From positions 1 to 20,772 of the forward strand of contig JASBTC010000320.1 in assembly GCA_030148625.1 (NCBI GenBank): a stretch of 20,772 bases of DNA, given 5' to 3'. The notes below the pieces were generated by a model. It did no database searches, was not told the origin of the DNA, and saw nothing but the letters and a program-made list of their open reading frames with translations. This document shows positions 7,658 through 13,504 of this stretch, piece by piece (the stretch's first letter is position 1; the number at the start of each line of letters is the position of its first letter). This stretch comes from Sphingobium sp. GTDB lineage: Bacteria > Pseudomonadota > Alphaproteobacteria > Sphingomonadales > Sphingomonadaceae. The position numbers and the translations under genes are program-made.

Positions 7658-8445
7658 AGCGCATCCTGTTCGCACTGTGCTTTGTGCTGATCGCTTTCTC
7701 ACCCGAACTCGCGCATGCCGCCGCCGCCGCGCCCGCGGTCATGCCGGCCGCGCCCGCCGCGCTGCCCGGCGCGCTCGATCGCGCATTCGGAGAGATCAGC
7801 GGCAATCAGGGCGGCAGCATGTCGCTGTCGCTCCAGTTCCTGCTCATCATGGGTCTGCTCACGATCCTGCCGAGCCTGTTGCTGATGATGACCAGCTTCA
7901 CGCGCATCCTGATCGTGCTCGCGATCCTGCGCCAGGCGCTCGGTCTCCAACAATCGCCGCCCAATCAGGTGCTGATCGGCCTGTCGCTGTTCCTGTCGCT
8001 GTTCGTGATGGCGCCCGTGCTCGAACAGGTGAACACCAATGCCATCCAGCCCTATTCGGCGGGCACGATCAATGCCGAACAGGCGATCGCCAAGGGTGGC
8101 GAGAGCTTCCATGCCTTCATGGTCACGCAGACGCGCAAGACCGACCTGCAGATGTTCTCCGAGATGGCCGGGCAAAAGGGTTATGCGCGGCCCGCCGACA
8201 TCCCCTTCTCGATCCTGATGCCCGCTTTCGTCACCAGCGAGTTGAAGACCGCCTTCCAGATCGGTTTCCTCGTCTTCCTGCCATTCCTCGTCATCGATCT
8301 CGTCATCGCCAGCGTGCTCATGTCGCTCGGCATGATGATGATGTCGCCGACCGTCGTCTCATTGCCCTTCAAGCTGCTGCTGTTCGTCCTGGTCGACGGC
8401 TGGGCGCTGCTGATGGGCTCGCTCGCCGCCAGCTTCGGAACCTGA
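7654..8445 (+). CDS. fliP: FliP, flagellar export gate protein
   Basis: FliP makes the five-subunit core of the type III export channel in the inner membrane. The 263-aa product has a cleavable-type signal peptide (about residues 1-22, ending AHA), as FliP does, then the conserved GLLTILPSLLLMMTSFTRI and NQVLIGLSLFLSLFVM segments, a short periplasmic/pore loop, and the C-terminal PFKLLLFVLVDGW motif. The start is GTG at 7654, overlapping the fliO stop, with GGAG at 7643-7646. The upstream open extension within fliO has no similarity to FliP. Confidence 0.97.
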   Translation: MKRILFALCFVLIAFSPELAHAAAAAPAVMPAAPAALPGALDRAFGEISGNQGGSMSLSLQFLLIMGLLTILPSLLLMMTSFTRILIVLAILRQALGLQQSPPNQVLIGLSLFLSLFVMAPVLEQVNTNAIQPYSAGTINAEQAIAKGGESFHAFMVTQTRKTDLQMFSEMAGQKGYARPADIPFSILMPAFVTSELKTAFQIGFLVFLPFLVIDLVIASVLMSLGMMMMSPTVVSLPFKLLLFVLVDGWALLMGSLAASFGT

Positions 8446-8449
8446 TCCC

Positions 8450-8722
8450 ATGGACAACGCAACCTCGCTTCTCGAACTCGCCAACCGGACGATGTGGATC
8501 GTGGCGCTCGTCGCGGCACCCGTCCTGCTTTCCTCGCTGGCGGTCGGCCTCGTCGTCGGCATGATCCAGGCGGCGACCTCGGTGAACGAACAGACGCTGA
8601 CCTTCGTGCCCAAGCTGGCGGTCACCGCATTCGTGCTGGTGCTGTTCGGCGGCTCGATGATGGGCCTGATGACCGATTTCACCCAGGACCTGTTCGCGAT
8701 GATCCCGGAGATCACCCGGTGA
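8450..8722 (+). CDS. fliQ: FliQ, flagellar export gate protein
   Basis: FliQ is the small two-helix subunit that wraps the FliP-FliR core of the export channel. The 90-aa product matches the family length and has two long hydrophobic helices (about 13-38 and 48-72) with the diagnostic VGMIQAATSVNEQTLTFVPK segment between them. It starts 4 bp after fliP and shares the bases GTGA with the start of fliR. Confidence 0.97.
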   Translation: MDNATSLLELANRTMWIVALVAAPVLLSSLAVGLVVGMIQAATSVNEQTLTFVPKLAVTAFVLVLFGGSMMGLMTDFTQDLFAMIPEITR

Positions 8723-9504
8723 TAGCGATCGATTTCGGCTTCGGAAGTATCGAGGCCGAATTATGGCGGATGATGTTCGTGATGACGCGGATCGGCGCGG
8801 CGCTGATCGCCGCTCCGATCTTCAGCTCGGCCGGCGTGCCGGTGCAGCTGCGCGTCGCGATCACCGGCGCCATCGCGATCCTGGTGACGGCATGGACCGA
8901 CGTGGCGGCGCCCGCGGCGCTGCTGTCCGCGGCGGGCCTGGTCGCGGTCGCCAGTGAAGTGATGATCGGCCTTGCAATGGGTTTCGTCATCCAGCTGACC
9001 TTCGCTGCGCCCACCATCGCCGCCGAAGTGCTCAGCGGCACCATGGGCATGAGCATCGCCACCGCCGCCGATCCCAATTCGGGCGCGGGATCGACTGCGC
9101 TCGGCCAATATTTCTCGATCCTGCTGACGCTCGCCTTTCTCGCGGTCGACGCGCATCTCGAATTCGTCTCGCTGATCGTCCGCAGCTATGCGGTTTTCCC
9201 GCCGGGCGGGGCCTGGCTGTCGGCCGCCCAGTTCGAACAGGTCGTCGATTTCGGCGGCGACATGCTGGTGACCGCGGTGCTGCTCGCGCTGCCGGTCACG
9301 TTGATCCTGGTGCTCGTCAATGTCGTCACCGGCATCGTCAGCCGGTCCGCGCCCTCGCTCAACCTGTTCGCGCTCGGCCTGCCGGCCAGCGTCTTCGCCG
9401 GCATCATCGCGCTCGTCATCGCGGCGCCGCTGCTCAACGAACAGCTTCTCGGCCTGGCGGGCGACGCCGTCGCCGATGTCGAAACCATGCTGGTGGCCCG
9501 ATGA
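8719..9504 (+). CDS. fliR: FliR, flagellar export gate protein
   Basis: FliR is the single subunit that completes the helical FliP5-FliR1 export channel. The 261-aa product is the same length as E. coli FliR. It has about six hydrophobic helices, an early MTRIGAALIAAPIFSSAGVP segment, the LTFAAPTIAAEVLSGTMGM region and the VTGIVSRSAPSLNLFALGLP motif typical of FliR. The start is GTG at 8719 overlapping the fliQ stop. The open frame continues upstream inside fliQ but is unlike FliR. The 3' end overlaps flhB by 4 bp. Confidence 0.96.
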   Translation: MIAIDFGFGSIEAELWRMMFVMTRIGAALIAAPIFSSAGVPVQLRVAITGAIAILVTAWTDVAAPAALLSAAGLVAVASEVMIGLAMGFVIQLTFAAPTIAAEVLSGTMGMSIATAADPNSGAGSTALGQYFSILLTLAFLAVDAHLEFVSLIVRSYAVFPPGGAWLSAAQFEQVVDFGGDMLVTAVLLALPVTLILVLVNVVTGIVSRSAPSLNLFALGLPASVFAGIIALVIAAPLLNEQLLGLAGDAVADVETMLVAR

Positions 9505-10628
9505 GCGAGCAATCCGGCGAAAAGACTTTCGCACCAAGCGAAAAGCGGCTGCGCGATGCCGCGAAGAATGGCGATGTCCTGCGCTCGCGCGAACTGGCGA
9601 CTGCCGTCGTCGTGCTGGCGGGCGTCGCCTGGCTCTGGTTCGCCGACGACTGGATGATGGCGAATTTCACCGAGGTCTTTCATATCGGCCTGCGCTGGGA
9701 CCGTGCGGCGCTCGACAATTTCGAACCGGGCGCGATCCTGCGCGCGGTGCTCGGCGCCGCCCTGCCGATGGTGCTGATGCTCGGCGTCGTCACGATCATC
9801 GTCTCGCTCGCCTCGCAGCTCGCTTTCGGCCATGGCCGTTTCATCGCCGGCAATGTCGCGCCCAAATTCAGCCGCATCAATCCGCTCTCGGGCCTCAAGC
9901 GCATGTTCGGCGCCAATGGCTGGATCGAGCTGGGCAAGGCGCTGGTCAAGGTCGCGCTGCTCGGGGCGATCGCCTGGTGGTTCGCCCAGGGCGTGATCGG
10001 CTCGATCCTGGGGCTCGGCCGCGGCAATCTGTTCGGGCAGCTCGATTATGCCTGGGATCTGCTGATCCGGCTGATGTTCACGCTCTCCGCCGGCCTGATC
10101 GTCATCGCGATGTTCGATTTTCCGATGCAGCTGATCCGCCAGCTCGGGCGCCTCAAGATGACGCATCAGGAAATGCGCGACGAGCATAAGGAAAGCGAAG
10201 GATCACCCGAGAAAAAGGCCGCGATCCGCCAGCGCCAGCGAGAGATCGCCAAGGGCGGCGTCCATCGCGCGATGCGCGACGCGCAATTCGTGATCACCAA
10301 CCCGACCCATTTCTCGGTGGCGCTGGCCTATGATCCGACGCGCGCCTCCGCACCGATCGTGCTCGCCAAGGGGCGCGGCGAAAAGGCGCTGGCGATGCGC
10401 GAGCTGGCGAAGGAACTCGACCTGCCGGTGCTCGAATATCCGATGCTCGCCCGCTCGGTCTATTTCACCACGCGCGAGAATATGGTGATCCGTGAGGAGC
10501 TGTTCATCGCGGTCGCCTCGGTGCTGGCCTTCGTCATGTCGCTGAAGCGCGGCGAGCGGCCCCAGCGCCCGGTGATCGACGTGCCCATGGCGCTGCGCTT
10601 CGACGAATTCGGGCGCGCGAGCGCATGA
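9501..10628 (+). CDS. flhB: FlhB, export substrate-specificity switch
   Basis: FlhB sits on the export gate and switches substrate class from rod/hook to filament after a signal from FliK. The 375-aa product has a cytoplasmic start (KTFAPSEKRLRDA), four transmembrane helices (about 30-50, 80-108, 142-165, 183-205), and a cytoplasmic C-domain with the self-cleaving NPTH motif at residues 267-270, cleaved between N and P in this family. The charged linker EKKAAIRQRQREIAKGGVHRAM precedes it. All expected residues are present. The ATG overlaps the fliR stop (ATGA). FlhB directly after FliR keeps the whole gate in one block. Confidence 0.97.
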   Translation: MSEQSGEKTFAPSEKRLRDAAKNGDVLRSRELATAVVVLAGVAWLWFADDWMMANFTEVFHIGLRWDRAALDNFEPGAILRAVLGAALPMVLMLGVVTIIVSLASQLAFGHGRFIAGNVAPKFSRINPLSGLKRMFGANGWIELGKALVKVALLGAIAWWFAQGVIGSILGLGRGNLFGQLDYAWDLLIRLMFTLSAGLIVIAMFDFPMQLIRQLGRLKMTHQEMRDEHKESEGSPEKKAAIRQRQREIAKGGVHRAMRDAQFVITNPTHFSVALAYDPTRASAPIVLAKGRGEKALAMRELAKELDLPVLEYPMLARSVYFTTRENMVIREELFIAVASVLAFVMSLKRGERPQRPVIDVPMALRFDEFGRASA

Positions 10629-10632
10629 ACCA

Positions 10633-10655
10633 GGTCCGGCATTAAGTTTCGGACC
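10633..10655 (+). repeat. Inverted repeat around the fliD promoter -35 box
   Basis: GGTCCG (10633-10638) and CGGACC (10650-10655) form a perfect 6-bp inverted repeat with an 11-bp centre. The centre holds the proposed sigma-28 -35 box. It could be an operator, or a weak hairpin ending flhB transcripts; there is no T-run. Confidence 0.4.
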
Positions 10656-10668
10656 AGAGGGCCGTTCT
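10642..10668 (+). promoter_or_regulatory. Sigma-28 (FliA)-type promoter for fliD-fliS
   Basis: TTAAGTTT (10642-10649), 11 bp, then GCCGTTCT (10661-10668). The enterobacterial FliA consensus is TAAAGTTT-N11-GCCGATAA: the -35 matches 7 of 8, the -10 matches 5 of 8 including the key GCCG, and the spacing is exact. It lies in the 47-bp gap before fliD, the largest gap in the cluster, and fliD is a late, FliA-dependent gene in many bacteria. The expected transcript start falls at or next to the fliD ATG. Confidence 0.62.
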
Positions 10669-10675
10669 TGCGATC

Positions 10676-12085
10676 ATGGCATCGATCATCTCATCATTGG
10701 GCGCCGGCAGCGGCATCGACATGGCGGCGCTCACCACGCAGCTGGTCGAGGCGCAATTCTCCGCCAAGATCGCGCGGCTCGACAAGCGGGACGAACAGCT
10801 CGACGCGCAGATTTCCGCCGCATCGTCGATGAAGAACAAGATCCAGTCGCTGGCGAACGCGCTGGGCGATCGGGTCCGCACCGGCGATCTGACGCCGCTG
10901 CCGACCATCGCCAATGCCGCGGTCGCGACGGTCAGCCGCGCGTCGGTCGCGGCGCCGAAATCGGGTTCCTATTCGCTCGAAGTGCTGGCGCTGGCGCGAT
11001 CCCAGTCGGTGGCGAGCACGCCTTATGCCAGTGCCGCGAGCAATGTGGGGTCGGGTACGTTGACATTGCGCTTCGGCGCGGTCGACGGTGCCAGCTTCAC
11101 CGCCGATGCGGACCGCAATCCCGTGGCGATCACCATCGCGTCCGGCGCGACGCTCCAGGATGTCGCGGACGCGATCAACGGTTCGGGCAGCGGCGTTTCC
11201 GCCTATGTCGCGGTGACGACGACAGGTGCGAAGCTGGTGATGAAGGGCGCCGAGGGCGCCGAGAACGGCTTTACCATCGAAGCGAGCGAAACCGTGGGCG
11301 ACCCGGGGCTGGCGGCTTTGGCATGGGCGCCGGGCGGCACCTCGTCCGCGCAGGTTCTGTCGAATGCCGGCGATGCGCTCTACCGGCTCGACGGGCTCGA
11401 AATGTCGAGCCCGACCAACACCGTGACCAGCGCGATCAACGGCCTGTCGATCTCGCTCACCGGCACCAATATCGGCAATCCGACGCGGATCGGTTTTTCC
11501 AATCCGTCACCGAACATCACCAGCGCGCTGACCGATTTCGTATCCGCGCTCAACGAGATCAAGGCCGAAATGGCCGAGGCGATGGACGCCCAGACCGGCG
11601 ATATCCGCCGCGACAATGGCGCGCAGGCGCTGCGCCGCGACCTTGCCGGCCTGACCTCGCGCATCATCATGCCCAATGCCGCCGAGGGCGAGCCCGCGAC
11701 GCTGGCGCAGCTCGGCGTGAAGACCAATCGCGACGGCAGCTATGCGCTCGACACCGCGGTGCTGGCCAAGGCGCTCGCCGACAATCCGGAGGCGGTGGCG
11801 GCGATGTTCACCCCCGGCCTTTACGGCGTCTATGCGGAGATGGACCGGATCTCGCGCGGCACGTCCGCGGTCGGCAATCCCGGCTCGCTCGCCGCGTCGA
11901 TCCAGCGTTATTCGAGCATGAAGACCAGCATCGTCGAGGATCGCGCGGATCTGGGCGAAGCATCGGAGAAGCTGCGCGCGCGACTGAGCAAGCAGTTCAC
12001 CGTCGCCGACACGCGCGTCGCCGGGTTCAAATCGACGCTGACCTTCCTGCAGAACCAGGTCGCCGCCTGGAACAAGTCGGACTGA
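10676..12085 (+). CDS. fliD: FliD, flagellar filament cap protein
   Basis: FliD (HAP2) caps the growing filament and helps flagellin fold at the tip. The 469-aa product begins MASIISSLGAGSGIDM, the hallmark FliD N-terminus, so the ATG at 10676 is secure. A FliD N-domain (about 1-100, coiled helix with KNKIQSLANAL), a beta-rich exposed middle (about 100-260), and a FliD C-domain (about 270-460, ending in long helices with TFLQNQVAAW) follow. No clear ribosome site stands at the usual distance: AGAGGG at 10656-10661 is 14 nt away. With the promoter position this points to a leaderless message. fliS follows after 1 bp. Confidence 0.93.
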   Translation: MASIISSLGAGSGIDMAALTTQLVEAQFSAKIARLDKRDEQLDAQISAASSMKNKIQSLANALGDRVRTGDLTPLPTIANAAVATVSRASVAAPKSGSYSLEVLALARSQSVASTPYASAASNVGSGTLTLRFGAVDGASFTADADRNPVAITIASGATLQDVADAINGSGSGVSAYVAVTTTGAKLVMKGAEGAENGFTIEASETVGDPGLAALAWAPGGTSSAQVLSNAGDALYRLDGLEMSSPTNTVTSAINGLSISLTGTNIGNPTRIGFSNPSPNITSALTDFVSALNEIKAEMAEAMDAQTGDIRRDNGAQALRRDLAGLTSRIIMPNAAEGEPATLAQLGVKTNRDGSYALDTAVLAKALADNPEAVAAMFTPGLYGVYAEMDRISRGTSAVGNPGSLAASIQRYSSMKTSIVEDRADLGEASEKLRARLSKQFTVADTRVAGFKSTLTFLQNQVAAWNKSD

Positions 12086-12086
12086 T

Positions 12087-12467
12087 ATGCTCGCGCTCAG
12101 CAAAGATCCCGCCGCGACCTATCGCCGCATCGAATTCGACGCCCGGGTCAGCGGCGCCGGCCAGGCCGAACTCGTGACCTTGCTGCTCGAGGAACTGCTC
12201 TCCGCGCTGCAATCGGCGCTGTTCGCCTATGATCATGGCCATAATCAGCGCAAGAGCGCGGCGATGACCCGCGCGATCGCGGTGCTCACGACAATGGAGC
12301 TGGGCGTGACGCCGGGGCCGGCGGACGGCATCGGCGCGACGCTGCTGCACTTCTATCGCGCGGGAAAGCGCACGATCCTCGATTCCGTGGTCCGCTTCGA
12401 TCGCGAGGCGATTGCGCGCCTGCACGGCGATTTCGAGGATATCCGCCGGTCGTTCGTTCAGCGCTGA
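12087..12467 (+). CDS. fliS: FliS, flagellin export chaperone
   Basis: FliS binds the C-terminus of newly made flagellin in the cytoplasm, keeps it from polymerising and delivers it to the export gate. The 126-aa product is all-helical and of family length, with YRRIEFDARVSGAGQAELVTLLLEEL in place of the usual YRxxxVxTASPxxLIxMLYEG block, so it is a divergent member. A later ARLHGDFEDIRRSF is typical of the last helix. It follows fliD by 1 bp, as in other fliDS operons. No flagellin gene or fliT lies in the window. Its 3' end overlaps the convergent amidohydrolase gene by 10 bp. Confidence 0.85.
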   Translation: MLALSKDPAATYRRIEFDARVSGAGQAELVTLLLEELLSALQSALFAYDHGHNQRKSAAMTRAIAVLTTMELGVTPGPADGIGATLLHFYRAGKRTILDSVVRFDREAIARLHGDFEDIRRSFVQR

Positions 12468-13504
12468 GTGTGGCAAGCGGCGCGTCCGCGCCTGCTTGAC
12501 GAACTGAAATAGGGCGCGCGATTGCGCAACAATTTCGTCCATTCCCGATGCGTCAGCGGCAGTTTCGATCGCAGTAGCTCGCTGTATCGCGCCGGCGAAT
12601 AGAGGGTCGGCCAGTCGGACCCGAAGACGAACCGCTTCATGCCGATCTCGCGCATCTTCGCCGTATAGGCCAATATCAGTGCCGGGTCCGTTTCCTCGTC
12701 GACCACGATCAGCGCGACGTCGAAAACGAGATTCTTCGTACCCGGCTTCCCGTGTCTGATCGCCTCGGCATAGCGGCCGATCGCGGCGACGGCGGCGGCA
12801 TCCAGCCGGCCCGATCCGCCGCCATGCGCGATCTGCACGGGCGTATCGCCCGCGAAGGGCAGGATGCGATCGATGAAGTTGTCGACGTCGGAGACGGGAT
12901 AATCCGCCTCGCTGCGCACATGCGCTACGATCGCCAGCCGGTTGTCGCGCGCGAAGGCGAAGATCCGCGCGAGCCTTTCGACATGGTCGGACGAACGCGG
13001 GTCGAAACCCGCATTGCCGAGCTGGATCTTGATGCCCGTCACGCCCGGGCGGCAGGCCCAGTATCGCAATTCGTCCATCGCGAAATCGCTCAACGGGTTG
13101 ATGCCGATGAACGCCAGCAGCCGCCCGCCCGACGCCTGCGCCGCCGCGACGGTGTCGGCATTCTCGATCCGCGTCAGCCGCGCGGCCTCGGCGGGCGGCA
13201 ATGTGCTGAAGCGCGATGCGAACATATAGGCTTCGGACAGCAGCACGCCCTGGCGGATCCCCGCCTCGTCGAGCGTCTTCAGCACGTCGGTGAGCGTGCG
13301 GGTCTTCAGCAGGTCCTTGTTCAGCCGCTCGAACCGCTCGGGCGAGTCCGCCGCCGCCTTTTTGATCTGGACGGTGACCTCCGGCCCTTGGATGTGGAGA
13401 TGGTGGTCCGCGGCGGGGGGCCGGGGTTTCCCCGCCGCGTGCACGGCCCCCCCGGCCGTGAGGCTCAACGCCATCGCGGCCAGGGCGACCTTTGCAGTCT
13501 TCAC
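12458..13504 (-). CDS. Exported amidohydrolase (Amidohydro_2-like)
   Basis: This is a metal-dependent hydrolase or decarboxylase of the amidohydrolase-2 superfamily (TIM barrel), probably periplasmic. The 348-aa product starts with a signal peptide (about residues 1-24, ending VHAA). Metal and catalytic candidates are H35 and H37 (DHHLH), K159 (GIKIQLG), H195 (IVAHVR), H227 (QIAHGGG) and D297 (FGSDWP), in the usual order. The start is GTG at 13504, sharing one base with the upstream receptor's TAG (TAGTG), so translation is probably coupled. Two strong hairpins lie within the first 100 nt of the gene. The last 15 residues are basic and Ser-rich and unlike the rest. The substrate cannot be told; the coupling suggests it is what the receptor imports or a derivative of it. 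Confidence 0.88.
   Translation of the reverse strand: MKTAKVALAAMALSLTAGGAVHAAGKPRPPAADHHLHIQGPEVTVQIKKAAADSPERFERLNKDLLKTRTLTDVLKTLDEAGIRQGVLLSEAYMFASRFSTLPPAEAARLTRIENADTVAAAQASGGRLLAFIGINPLSDFAMDELRYWACRPGVTGIKIQLGNAGFDPRSSDHVERLARIFAFARDNRLAIVAHVRSEADYPVSDVDNFIDRILPFAGDTPVQIAHGGGSGRLDAAAVAAIGRYAEAIRHGKPGTKNLVFDVALIVVDEETDPALILAYTAKMREIGMKRFVFGSDWPTLYSPARYSELLRSKLPLTHREWTKLLRNRAPYFSSSSRRGRAACHTQR
12475..12497 (+). terminator. Hairpin after fliS, inside the amidohydrolase tail
   Basis: AAGC-GGCGC, loop GTCC, GCGCC, one bulged T, GCTT gives a 9-bp GC-rich stem starting 8 bp after the fliS stop. No T-run follows on either strand, so it is at best a weak or factor-assisted terminator. It lies in the last codons of the convergent amidohydrolase gene. 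Confidence 0.4.
13409..13460 (-). repeat. Two adjacent hairpins in the amidohydrolase 5' coding end
   Basis: CGCGGCGGGG (13409-13418) pairs perfectly with CCCCGCCGCG (13430-13439), leaving an 11-nt centre. Just upstream in the mRNA, CACGGCC (13442-13448) pairs with GGCCGTG (13454-13460) around five C/G bases. They lie about 45-95 nt into the message from the GTG start, across and just after the signal peptide codons. Confidence 0.7.

Noticed and set aside
6149..7702. 517-codon minus-strand open frame opposite fliM-fliO
   Set aside because: Spans several recognised genes in opposite orientation and shows no domain pattern.
13447..13453. Run of seven C (G on the coding strand) in the amidohydrolase signal peptide as an on/off switch
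   Set aside because: Seven bases is short for a contingency tract, and the frame is intact; kept only as a remark in the hairpin finding.
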